Of a stretch of DNA of 64,000 nt, positions 8,591-17,942 are shown one piece after another; position 1 is the first letter of the stretch; every line of letters begins with the position of its first letter. Origin of the DNA: Prevotella histicola JCM 15637 = DNF00424 (GTDB lineage: Bacteria > Bacteroidota > Bacteroidia > Bacteroidales > Bacteroidaceae). Both the position numbers and the translations under genes were made by a program. Where the stretch lies: contig NZ_BAJX01000014.1 in NCBI RefSeq assembly GCF_000613925.1, forward strand, positions 1-64,000, given 5' to 3'. A model generated the notes under the pieces. That model had not been told where the DNA came from. It made no database searches and saw only the letters and a list, made by a program, of their open reading frames with translations.

Positions 8591-10047
8591 TTAATTCTCT
8601 TTCCAAAAGGCAGGTGTAAACAGAACCAATACAGTAAATAATTCCAGACGACCAACCAACATAAGGAAAGAACATATCCACTTTGCAAAGGCAGGAAGCT
8701 GTGCCCAAGACATCGTAGGACCAATCTCCATACCAATGTAGGCCCGACATTACCCAGACTACTCAGTGTTATGGTGATAGCATTCGTGTTATCAATACCG
8801 AAAGCAATCATCGTAAAGGCACAGAAAAGGGTAAGAATAAGATAAAGACCCATAAAACCCAATAGCGTAACACGATTGGATTGTGGAATATTCACCCCAT
8901 CTATCTTCATAGGAAGGACTGCATTAGGATGAAGAATCTGGCGAAACTCGTTACGAACAACCTTCAACATCATCACACCACGGATACTCTTAAGACCTCC
9001 ACTCGTGGATCCTGAACAGCCACCAAAGAACATACACGCCGCAAGAACTACCCAAGTGACATGTGGCCACTTGGCTGCATCGTCACTAAAGAGTCCTGTT
9101 GTGGTAATGAAAGATACCACTTGGAAGACTGAACTACGGAAAGCATGCTCTATATCATAATGATTTCTGTAAACAAGTTCAAAGGCTATGAAGGCTGTAA
9201 ACAGTAGAACCATAATCGTATAGAAGCGGAACTCACTGTTCACAAGTAGCTTTTTGATATTCAAACCTACTACTGAAGCATATAATAAGGTGAAGTTCAC
9301 ACCCGAAAGGAAACAGAAAAGAGCACAGACATACTCCTCTGCAGGAGAATGAAAAGTCATGATTGATCCGCTTTCGGTAGAGAATCCTCCCGTAGCAGTA
9401 CTGGTCATGGAATAATTAAAAGCATCAAACCAACCCATTCCGCAGAACTTATAACTAAGAATACAAGCCACGGTGAGAATGAGATAGACCATCCATATCC
9501 ACTTAGCACTGGTGCTAAGACGCGGATGAAGCTTACTCTTGATTGGTCCGGTAGCCTCTGCTGCAAACACTTTCACTGATCCTCCCACCATAGAAGGCAA
9601 GATAGCAATGGTGAAAAAGACAATTCCCAGACCCCCAATCCACTGTGTCAATGACCGCCAGAAGAGCAATCCCTTCGGTAAACGTTCAGGAAAATCAATG
9701 ATTGTAGCCCCTGTTGTGGTAAAACCAGACATCGCTTCGAAGAAAGCATCAGTGAAACTATCAATATAACCACTGATCATGAAGGGCAAAGTTCCGAATA
9801 TTGAGAAGAGAATCCAGGACACTGTAACAACGAAATAGGCATCACGACGACCCAAAAGGTTATCAGCATGAAGTCCCAAAAGACGGAAAATAGTGCCCGC
9901 TCCAGCAGTTATCAAGATACTCCAGATAAAAGGTAAGAAGTCAGCACTGGTGTAAATCAATGACACAAGGAGGCAGACAAAGAGCAGAGAGCTCTCTATC
10001 CACAACAGTGAACCAAGAATTTTAGAGATGAGTTTTAGGTTTAACAT
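8591..10047 (-). CDS. trkH: Trk potassium uptake membrane protein TrkH, frameshifted
   Basis: Potassium-translocating subunit of the Trk system. It has four pseudo-repeated P-loop units of membrane helices; SGFTTTGATI and the second TGGFSTESG filter-like motifs are visible. The continuous frame breaks at about 8733: after SLGNVGPTL the reading becomes nonsense and runs on to 8566. One extra base there restores GMEIGPTMSWAQLPAFAKW and a normal TrkH end (PAFWKEN) with a stop at 8591, giving about 485 aa, the usual length. The ATG at 10047 lies 2 nt after the trkA stop and is preferred to the GTG at 10053. Whether the frameshift is real or a sequencing error cannot be told here. Confidence 0.88.
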
Positions 10048-10049
10048 GA

Positions 10050-11390
10050 TCACATAAATAGTTTCTCTACCTTCTTCATATCGACATTATAACAGAAAGC
10101 AACGACAGAGTCGCCTGCTTCAATCTGTGTATTACCAGAGACAAGCATGCCTTCGCCATTCCTAACAAGTCCACCGATGGTCACTCCCTTGGGCAGATTG
10201 AGTTCCCGAACAGTCTTCTTTGTTATCTTAGAGTCAGGACTTGGCACAAATTCAGCCACATCGGCGTTGACAGACATAAGGAATTTAACATTCTCAACAT
10301 TAGCATCCAGCATCATTTGATAGATATGACTGGCTGCAACAGCTTTCTTATTGATGATCGTTCCGATGTCAAGACTCTCTGCAGTGCATACATAATCAAG
10401 GTTTTCCACGGCTGCTACAGTCTTACGAACGCCCATTCTCTTAGCCGTAAGACAAGCAAGTATATTGGTTTCTGCATTCGATGTCAATGACACAAACGCC
10501 TGCGTATTACGGATTCCTTCCTCTTGTAAGAGTCCAATGTCACGTCCGTCACCGTTAATGACAAGTGTATCCTCATCGAAAATGTCATTCAACACTTCAC
10601 AACGGGCTGGGTTCTGCTCAATAATCTTGGCATTCATATACTCCGGCATCATCTTTACGGCACGTGTTGCGGTCTTTCCTCCACCCATAATCATCACGTT
10701 CTGTACATCAACATAATGCTCTTTGCCAACTACTTTGCGAACATAAGGGATGTATTGCTTCGTTGTCATGAAGAAAGCAAGGTCGTAAAGTTGCAGCGTA
10801 TCATTACCTCCAGGGATGATAGTCTCGTCGTTTCGTTTGATAGCCACTACATGATAAGGGTCATCAGGGCCACTAATCTCCTTCAAAGGACGGTTGAGTA
10901 CTTCGCATGTTTCACGTAATTTGATTCCCAACATGACCAAAGCACCATCATGAACATCCCAACGTTGACGTACCCATGACATCTTTAATCCGTTGATAAT
11001 ATCCTTTGCAGCCAGCATTTCAGGATAGATAATACTACTAACGCCCATCTTTTTGAAGAGTTCCTGATTGCTTGGATCAACATATTCTGGGTTATCTACA
11101 CGGGCAACGGTCTTCTTTGCACCCAACTGATGCGCCATAGCACAGGCAGAAAGGTTTGCAGACTCATTCGGAGTAACGGCAATGAAGAGGTCAGCATCCT
11201 CTATTCCTGCTGTTTTTAAGCCTTTAATACTCGTTGGAGAACTCTCCATTGTCAGCAAGTCATAGTCATTGCTTATCTTAGTCAGGTTCTCTGGATTCTC
11301 ATCCATCAGTACAATATCCTGCTTATCACGTGAAAGAAGCTTGGCAAGGTACGTTCCTATGGCATACGCTCCAGATATAATAATCTTCAT
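10050..11390 (-). CDS. trkA: Trk potassium transporter regulatory subunit TrkA
   Basis: Cytoplasmic gating subunit of the Trk potassium uptake system, 446 aa. It contains two tandem RCK units, each an NAD-binding Rossmann fold plus a TrkA-C domain. The first Rossmann fold has IISGAYAIGTYLA (about 3-15) with the acidic LMDENPE end of strand 2, and the second begins at about 230 with VMIMGGGKTATRA. The gene lies between dxs and trkH, with trkH starting within a few bases of its stop, which indicates co-expression and translational coupling of both Trk subunits. Confidence 0.93.
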   Translation of the reverse strand: MKIIISGAYAIGTYLAKLLSRDKQDIVLMDENPENLTKISNDYDLLTMESSPTSIKGLKTAGIEDADLFIAVTPNESANLSACAMAHQLGAKKTVARVDNPEYVDPSNQELFKKMGVSSIIYPEMLAAKDIINGLKMSWVRQRWDVHDGALVMLGIKLRETCEVLNRPLKEISGPDDPYHVVAIKRNDETIIPGGNDTLQLYDLAFFMTTKQYIPYVRKVVGKEHYVDVQNVMIMGGGKTATRAVKMMPEYMNAKIIEQNPARCEVLNDIFDEDTLVINGDGRDIGLLQEEGIRNTQAFVSLTSNAETNILACLTAKRMGVRKTVAAVENLDYVCTAESLDIGTIINKKAVAASHIYQMMLDANVENVKFLMSVNADVAEFVPSPDSKITKKTVRELNLPKGVTIGGLVRNGEGMLVSGNTQIEAGDSVVAFCYNVDMKKVEKLFM

Positions 11391-11437
11391 TCTATATTCC
11401 TTTCTTTATTAGACAGTTATGATGCAAGGGGTATTAA

Positions 11438-13359
11438 CTATCCCTTCTCGGATGTTAACACCTTCTTTATGCTTTCCACATCAATCCCACAAATCTGCTT
11501 TAGTTCCTGTACTGTTCCGTGTTCTACGAAGTTATCGGGTAATCCCATACGTGTAATAGGAATTGAATAACCATGATCATTCATCCATTCTGTTACAGCT
11601 GAGCCTAAACCTCCATTGCGAACACCATCTTCAATAGTAACAATACGTGAGAAACGGGTGGCAACCTCTTCCAGAATCTTCTCATCCAAAGGCTTCAAAA
11701 AACGCATATCATAATGAGCAACTGACGGACAATGACCCTTTGTTGATGGCGACTCAGCACTCTCTATCTGCTGAATAGCCTGTTCAACATCGTTCCTATC
11801 GGGCCAATACTTAACACTGCTACATCCCAACCATCATGAATGCGTCTACCAGTCCCCACTTCTACCTCACTCAAAGGGCATTCCCAATCAGTCAGAACGC
11901 CACGTCCACGAGGATAACGGACAACAAACGTCCCCTTATCAGGCAACTGTGCAGTGTACATTAGGCGCCGCAACTCACGTTCATCCATAGGTGAAGCGAT
12001 GGTAAGATTTGGTATTGGACGTAAGAAAGCCATATCAAATGCTCCATGATGTGTGGCTCCGTCTTCTCCAACAAGGCCCGCACGGTCCAGACAAAGTACT
12101 ACAGGGAGGTTCAATATGGCTGTATCATGGATGATACTGTCGTATGCTCGCTGTGAAAAGGCACTATAAATATTGCAGAAAGGCTGCAATCCATCCTTTG
12201 CCATACCAGCAGAAAAAGTCACAGCATGCCCTTCAGCAATACCAACATCAAATGTTCTACCAGGTATTTCCTTCATCATTATGTTCATAGAGCAGCCCGT
12301 TGGCATGGCAGGAGTGACTCCAACGATACGCGGATTCTTCTTGGCAAGCTCCAATAAGGTCTTCCCAAAGACATCTTGATACTTCGGTGGCTCACAGCTA
12401 CAGTCCTGTACTATGCGCTGACCGGTAGCTGGGTCGAACTTACCTGGCGCATGCCAGATCGTCGCACTCTTCTCTGCTGGCTCGTAACCTTTGCCCTTTT
12501 TGGTATGGAGATGAAGCAGTTTAGGTCCCTTCATACTCTTCAACTGACGAAGAATACGTATTAATTCAACAACATTATTACCATCAAAAGGACCGAAATA
12601 GCGGATATTCATCCCTTCAAACAGGTTCTGCTGATGTGCAAGTGCCGCCTTCAGAGCATTATTTAAGCGTAGAAGTCCTTTCCGACGCTCATCATTTAGC
12701 AGTCCTTTAGCATGCAACCACTGTGAAATCTTAAACCTAAAACGATTGTAAGTCTCATTTGTATCAAGGTTCAAGAGGTACTGTTCCATACCTCCCACAG
12801 CCCTATCAATGGACATATCATTGTCATTCAGGATTATCAGGAGGTCATTGGGTTGGCTCGACACATTGTTCAATCCCTCAAAAGCCAGTCCTCCACTCAT
12901 CGCACCATCGCCAATAATAGCAACAACATGTCGTTCCTGCTTCATCAGTTTAGCAGCGACTGCCATTCCTAATGCTGCAGAAATAGAGTTAGAAGCATGT
13001 CCACAAGTGAATGTATCATACTCACTTTCCTTTGGAGAAGGGAAAGGCATCAATCCATTTAGCTTACGATTGGTGCAGAAAGAGTCCCTTCTGCCCGTCA
13101 ATATCTTATGTCCGTAAGCCTGATGTCCTACATCCCACACCACACGATCCTCTGGAGTATTGAAGACATAATGACAGGCTACCGTGATTTCTGTAGCTCC
13201 AAGACTTGAAGCAAGGTGTCCTGGATTAACGGCAACTTCCTCAATTATATCCTTTCTCAGCTGCTTACAGAGCTCAGGAAGCTCCTCTAAGCTCAGTTTT
13301 CGTAAGTCTGCAGGGGACTGTATCTTGTTTAAAAGGTCGTATTCTTTCTCGTTTGACAT
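11438..13359 (-). CDS. dxs: 1-deoxy-D-xylulose-5-phosphate synthase, frameshifted
   Basis: Thiamine-diphosphate enzyme that condenses pyruvate and glyceraldehyde 3-phosphate as the first step of the MEP isoprenoid pathway. The N-terminal part has [12 protein letters not shown] and [17 protein letters not shown]; the ThDP motif GDGAMSGG is followed by NDNDMSID. The transketolase-like middle has the [15 protein letters not shown] motif. The frame breaks near 11793, where one extra A would join LSIGPIG to [11 protein letters not shown] and restore the C-terminal domain to a total of about 640 aa, a normal length. The ATG at 13359 is chosen because a good promoter lies within the longer upstream reading. 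It is the first gene of a dxs-trkA-trkH cluster. Confidence 0.9.
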
Positions 13360-13383
13360 TATATAATAATGTGAATCATTTTG

Positions 13384-13413
13384 CAAAGATACGCTAAATA
13401 GCTTAAAAAGCAA
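13384..13413 (-). promoter_or_regulatory. Promoter of dxs-trkA-trkH
   Basis: Minus-strand TATCTTTG (13384-13391) with TTG (13411-13413) 19 bp upstream, a near-ideal Bacteroidota promoter. It places the start of transcription about 20 nt before the ATG at 13359. Confidence 0.7.
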
Positions 13414-13551
13414 AAAAAAAGAAGCGTTAATACATGGTACAACGGATAACTGATAACAACCAGAAATAATTGTAAATGGCATTTCCTTCATTACTATAAA
13501 ATATCTTTATCATGAAGGTTATCCATATCTGACACATTTTATACCAAATTC

Positions 13552-14979
13552 TTACGATTTCTTCTGCCTGAGATGTCGATAAAGATAGAATATAAACATC
13601 AGTCCACGGAAGCTGAGTTCAACAGCCATTGCAAACCAAACACCACGAAGACCATAGTGGGATGCAAGCGTATAAGCCAGTGTCAGCCGAACAAGCCACA
13701 TGCTTCCAAGGTTGATAAACGAAGGTTTCAACGTATCACCAGCACCAACACAGACGCTATAAGCCACGATAGCTGCTGCAAAGAAGGGTTCTGCAAAGGC
13801 TTCAATACGCAATATTGATGTGCCAAGGGCTTGTATTTCTGGGACAGGAGTCAACAATCCAATCATTTCCGGTGCGAAAATATACATGATAATGCCCATG
13901 AAAGCCATAACAGCCATACCCATCAAGACTGTCATCCATGCAAAACTACGATGCAGATCACGCCTATCAGCTCCCACACTCTGCCCAACCAGTGTCGTAG
14001 CAGCCTCACTGATGCCGTAGCCAGGCATATAACAAAGGCTCTCGGCAGTGATTCCGAATGAGTGAGCAGCAATTGCTACGTTGCCCAAAGGTGCTACTAT
14101 CATCGTTGAGACAAGCTGTGCACCATTCATAAGAAGATACTGTAAAGCCATTGGTGCTCCAATCTTTACAGCATTCCACACATATTGCCATCGCCAAACA
14201 AAGCGCTCTACATCCAGTTTCCAAGCTAAAATGGAACTACGAAAGATTGCGAAATAAGCCAAAGGGAGTGCAACAGAGACAAAAGCAAGCAATGTTCCAA
14301 GAGCAGCACCTGCTACTCCCCAACCGCATCCGGGGACAATCAACTGCCATCCAGCAATGGTTAACGTACGCGTTGGGAAGATAAAGAAGAAGTTAAAGAT
14401 GACATCCAGCACACACATGAGGATTGCCATAAGACTGGGACGGCGCATATCACCCGACACTTTCAGCATAGAAGCAGACAGAACTTCTATAAGATGGAAT
14501 GGAATAGCAAATGAAAATATCAGGAAATACATACTTGCGTCATGCTGAATATCCACACCTCCACCCAGCCATACAGGTAAACGAAAGGCTATCAGTACTG
14601 TGATGAGCAAGAGAATCATTGAGAAAGACAGTCCGAAAGCATATCCATGCCGCATTACGGCACGTGCCTTTTCAAAGTCATTCGCCCCAATAAAGTGAGC
14701 AGCCTGTACAGAGAATCCCATTGAAGCAGCACTCACTAAAGAGCCGAAAAGCCACGTAGCGGGTTCAACAAGACCGATGGCAGCAGCTGGTTCAGCACCT
14801 AATGAGCCCACCATCCCTGCATCTATATAGAACATCAGTACCGTTGTGACCTGCGCAAGGATAGAAGGAATACTGAGTTGGATGATGAGATTGAGCTTCT
14901 CACTCCTACTCATCACTCCGCCTTCACGAATCTTTGCAAGCAAAGCATCGGTTACTGATTTACTGAAAGAGAGTCTCAC
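13552..14979 (-). CDS. MATE family efflux transporter
   Basis: A 475-aa inner-membrane protein with about 12 hydrophobic segments and the MATE layout of two six-helix halves. The first half contains PSILAQVTTVLMFYIDAGMV, followed by GLVEPATWLF. The second has GYGISEAATTLVGQSVGA. Family members export cationic drugs or metabolites using sodium or proton gradients; the substrate cannot be read from the sequence. The longest frame starts at a GTG (14979); an ATG at 14913, before SRSEKLNLII, is a realistic alternative. It is an isolated gene between dxs and the FKBP gene. Confidence 0.9.
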   Translation of the reverse strand: MRLSFSKSVTDALLAKIREGGVMSRSEKLNLIIQLSIPSILAQVTTVLMFYIDAGMVGSLGAEPAAAIGLVEPATWLFGSLVSAASMGFSVQAAHFIGANDFEKARAVMRHGYAFGLSFSMILLLITVLIAFRLPVWLGGGVDIQHDASMYFLIFSFAIPFHLIEVLSASMLKVSGDMRRPSLMAILMCVLDVIFNFFFIFPTRTLTIAGWQLIVPGCGWGVAGAALGTLLAFVSVALPLAYFAIFRSSILAWKLDVERFVWRWQYVWNAVKIGAPMALQYLLMNGAQLVSTMIVAPLGNVAIAAHSFGITAESLCYMPGYGISEAATTLVGQSVGADRRDLHRSFAWMTVLMGMAVMAFMGIIMYIFAPEMIGLLTPVPEIQALGTSILRIEAFAEPFFAAAIVAYSVCVGAGDTLKPSFINLGSMWLVRLTLAYTLASHYGLRGVWFAMAVELSFRGLMFIFYLYRHLRQKKS

Positions 14980-15063
14980 TGTGACAAAAAGGGGACTAAT
15001 AGATTAGGATAATGAACGATTAAAAGTAATGAACGAGAACAAAAAAAGGACACCATTCCCGTC

Positions 15064-15106
15064 TGTCCGATATCATTTTAGTATGACGGACACACGGGGA
15101 CGTGTG
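15064..15106. repeat. Small double inverted repeat
   Basis: TGTCCG/CGGACA (15064-15069, 15087-15092) abuts CACACG-ggga-CGTGTG (15091-15106). It lies between the FKBP gene and the MATE gene and is followed by GCCCCTACG. It may be a dispersed intergenic repeat or act as a transcript end. No T-run is present. Confidence 0.35.
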
Positions 15107-15171
15107 CCCCTACGCATAAATGCCAAAGTCTTTCAAAGCCCTGTAATAATAAAGAGCTCCACAAAACTTGA

Positions 15172-15834
15172 CTAAATCCTCAGCTTCTGTCCAACATGTG
15201 CGATGCCAACCAGACGCAAATCAAAGATAAGAGTTGAATAAGCTGGAACAGAACCAGTCTTACTACTGCCATAACCCAACTGATAAGGGATATAGATAGT
15301 CCAATGATCACCCTTGTGCATCTGCTGTAAAGCTGTCGCAAAACCATCAACAACACTCCCGACATGTAGGTGTGCAGGACGTGAAGTGGAAGCATCAAAG
15401 ACATCCTTCGACCATGACTTATCAAAGATAAGACCAGCAGTATAGGTGGTAGATGGGATTAATTGCCCCTTATAATGTACTGCTACGGAATCAGAATAGA
15501 TTGGAGTTACAGTCCCAGTACCCGTCTCTTCCACGTGTACGATGATGTAATCCTCAGGACGATAGCTGAGTGTAGCACCCGAATTGGCTTGCTGCCCCTG
15601 TAAAGTGTAGTTCAGAATCAGCTTCCATGAGGTATCTCCAGCTTTTATCTTCTGCTCTGTAGCTGTATAAAGCTTCTGCCAATAGGTATCATTTGTAGAC
15701 TTCCAATTAGCAAATTCCTCCACTTCGTCTTTGTTTTCCGTACAGGAAGCAAAGATTCCAGCCGAGAACAGCATAGCACACAGACAGAGAACGCCAGTCA
15801 AACGGTGGATAAGCGTCTTTAAATTCTTTGTCAT
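15172..15834 (-). CDS. FKBP-type peptidyl-prolyl isomerase lipoprotein
   Basis: A 220-aa envelope protein. The signal sequence ends in a lipobox (GIFASC, Cys about residue 31), followed by a charged linker and a C-terminal FKBP domain. In that domain VAVHYKGQLIPSTTYTAGLIFDKS, GFATALQQMHKGDHWTIYIP and YGSSKTGSVPAYSTLIFDLRL correspond to the family's core strands and active-site loop. It should catalyse prolyl isomerisation of exported proteins. The long stretch before the domain (about 31-100) has no recognised fold. It lies 81 nt downstream of glycyl-tRNA synthetase on the same strand and may be co-transcribed. Confidence 0.88.
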   Translation of the reverse strand: MTKNLKTLIHRLTGVLCLCAMLFSAGIFASCTENKDEVEEFANWKSTNDTYWQKLYTATEQKIKAGDTSWKLILNYTLQGQQANSGATLSYRPEDYIIVHVEETGTGTVTPIYSDSVAVHYKGQLIPSTTYTAGLIFDKSWSKDVFDASTSRPAHLHVGSVVDGFATALQQMHKGDHWTIYIPYQLGYGSSKTGSVPAYSTLIFDLRLVGIAHVGQKLRI

Positions 15835-15915
15835 AGTCTTTCTTTTTTTATAAAGAAGGATGACCGAAAGGTAGTCTGATAATATGCCAGACTACCCACG
15901 TTTCACCCATTCATC

Positions 15916-17463
15916 CTAATCAATATCAATCTTCTTCAATAGAGAAGTAATTGAAACACGGTCCTCAATGATCTCACGAAGCTTCTCAACTGGAACACGT
16001 TCCTGCTTCATTGAGTCACGATAACGCAGCGTTACGGTATTGTCTTTCAGTGTGTCACCATCAACAGTAACGCAGAAAGGAGTACCAATAGCATCCTGAC
16101 GACGATAGCGCTTACCGATTGAGTCCTTAGCTTCCATGTGTGTATTGAAATGGAACTTCAGGCCGTTTACAATCTCCTGTGCCTTCTCTGGCAGACCATC
16201 CTTATTGACCAAAGGTAGTACAGCACACTTAACAGGAGCCAATGGCTCTGGCAATTTGAGTACAACTCGGCTTGAACCGTTCTCCAAATCCTCCTCTGTA
16301 TAGCTGTGACACATAACAGAAAGGAACATACGGTCAACACCAATAGATGTCTCAACATCGTATGGAGTATAGTTTTCATTGCGCTCTGGGTCAAAGTACT
16401 TAATCTGTCGACCAGAGAATTTCTCATGTTGTGAGAGGTCAAAGTCAGTACGTGAGTGAATACCCTCAACCTCCTTGAAGCCGAATGGCATGCGGAACTC
16501 AATGTCAGTTGCAGCATTTGCATAGTGAGCCAGCTTCTCATGGTCATGGAAACGATAGTTATCATCACCCATACCCAGAGCCTCATGCCATGCAAGACGG
16601 TGCTTCTTCCAGTATTCAAACCACTTCATCTCTGTTCCTGGTTGGCAGAAGAACTGCATTTCCATCTGCTCGAACTCACGCATACGGAAGACAAACTGGC
16701 GTGCAACAATCTCATTGCGGAAAGCCTTTCCTATCTGGCAGATACCAAATGGCAGCTTCATACGACCCGTCTTCTGAACATTGAGGAAGTTAACGAAGAT
16801 ACCCTGCGCCGTCTCTGGGCGAAGATAGATCTTATTGGTAGCCTCAGCTGAAGCGCCCATCTCCGTAGAGAACATCAAATTGAACTGACGAACGTCTGTC
16901 CAGTTCTTTGTTCCACTGATTGGATCAACGATACCTTCATCAAGAATAATCTGCTTCAGAGCCTCCAAGTCAGGACCTTGCATTGCCTCAGTATAGCGGG
17001 CATGAAGTTCATCACGCTTCTTCTGATGCTCCAGGACACGTGGGTTTGTCTCACGGAACTTAGCCTCATCAAAGCTGTCTCCAAACTTCTTAGCAGCCTT
17101 AGCAACCTCTTTTTCAATCTTCTCTTCGTACTTACCAATCTGATCTTCAATGAGATTATCAGCACGATAACGCTTCTTTGAGTCGCGGTTGTCAATCAAT
17201 GGGTCGTTGAAAGCATCAACATGACCACTGGCTTTCCACACTGTCGGGTGCATAAAGATAGATGCATCAATGCCGACAATGTTGCTATGCAGCAATACCA
17301 TTGACTGCCACCAGTACTGTTTGATATTGTTTTTCAGCTCAACACCATTCTGACCGTAGTCGTAAACTGCTGCCAAACCATCATAAATATCACTACTTGG
17401 GAAGACGAAACCATACTCTTTGCAATGGCTAACGATCTTCTTGAAAACATCTTCTTGTGCCAT
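15916..17463 (-). CDS. glyS: Glycyl-tRNA synthetase, single-chain type
   Basis: Class II aminoacyl-tRNA synthetase that charges tRNA-Gly, in the dimeric one-chain form (515 aa) rather than the alpha/beta GlyQ/GlyS form. Visible are the N-terminal GFVFPSSDIYDGLAAVYDYG, motif 2 around GKAFRNEIVARQFVFRMREF, a DFDLSQHE stretch in the catalytic domain, and motif 3 at about 340-360 with ETSIGVDR. The C-terminal anticodon-binding domain has AVLPLVNKDGLPEKA and QDAIGTPFCVTVD. A TAACTTTG -7-like element lies on the minus strand at 17494-17501. The gene diverges from the topoisomerase gene. Confidence 0.95.
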   Translation of the reverse strand: MAQEDVFKKIVSHCKEYGFVFPSSDIYDGLAAVYDYGQNGVELKNNIKQYWWQSMVLLHSNIVGIDASIFMHPTVWKASGHVDAFNDPLIDNRDSKKRYRADNLIEDQIGKYEEKIEKEVAKAAKKFGDSFDEAKFRETNPRVLEHQKKRDELHARYTEAMQGPDLEALKQIILDEGIVDPISGTKNWTDVRQFNLMFSTEMGASAEATNKIYLRPETAQGIFVNFLNVQKTGRMKLPFGICQIGKAFRNEIVARQFVFRMREFEQMEMQFFCQPGTEMKWFEYWKKHRLAWHEALGMGDDNYRFHDHEKLAHYANAATDIEFRMPFGFKEVEGIHSRTDFDLSQHEKFSGRQIKYFDPERNENYTPYDVETSIGVDRMFLSVMCHSYTEEDLENGSSRVVLKLPEPLAPVKCAVLPLVNKDGLPEKAQEIVNGLKFHFNTHMEAKDSIGKRYRRQDAIGTPFCVTVDGDTLKDNTVTLRYRDSMKQERVPVEKLREIIEDRVSITSLLKKIDID

Positions 17464-17668
17464 AATTGATTATATTTATCTTAATTTTTGACGCAAAGTT
17501 ACAGTTTTTCTCTTGAATAAGAATAGGTTTATTGCGAAAGTTTATCCTAAAACAGTTATTACTAACCGAAGTTCAGCATGCGTCAAGAGCTACGCAAGGA
17601 AACCAAATCACCATTATCAAGATTACCATCTACCGCCTCGCACAAGGTATTATACGCCACTACAGAAA

Positions 17669-17756
17669 ATTACAAGGCGTCTGTAATACTTCTACAAGGC
17701 GCTTGTAATACTTCTACAAGGCGTCTGTAATCTTTCTACAAGGCCTTTGTAATTTT
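17669..17756. repeat. Four-unit 22-bp palindrome array, variant arms
   Basis: Four consecutive 22-bp units, each with a 15-nt palindrome TACAAGGCNNYTGTA (the second is perfect: TACAAG-gcg-CTTGTA). Period and layout match the AAAAGGGCNNCTTTT arrays elsewhere in the window, but the arms differ while staying complementary. It lies in the divergent glyS-topoisomerase gap (17464-17942). No TTACAAAGT flank is seen. A possible degenerate fifth unit precedes it. Confidence 0.8.
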
Positions 17757-17862
17757 CCGAAACGAGCTTTCTTGGTTAGCAAGCAAGTATGTTTGGGGCT
17801 TTAAGGGAGGGCATTTCAGTCTTTCTTCACTGGTCTTTTTCAACGTTACTATAAACTTCATA

Positions 17863-17894
17863 TTTGTCTATTTACATTTTTTTTCGTACATTTG
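17863..17894 (+). promoter_or_regulatory. Promoter of the topoisomerase gene
   Basis: TTTG (17863-17866), a 20-bp spacer and TACATTTG (17887-17894) fit the Bacteroidota consensus. The ATG is 48 bp further on. Confidence 0.65.
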
Positions 17895-17942
17895 CAGTCT
17901 TATGGGCTTGCATTTAAGCGATAAACAAGAACGAAGACAATT

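Noticed and set aside
8532..8750. 72-codon ORF covering the end of trkH
   Set aside because: It is a different frame from the true TrkH C-terminus. The restored frame ends at 8591 with the family-type PAFWKEN.
9539..9769. 76-codon plus-strand ORF opposite trkH
   Set aside because: Antisense to TrkH membrane helices; no independent support.
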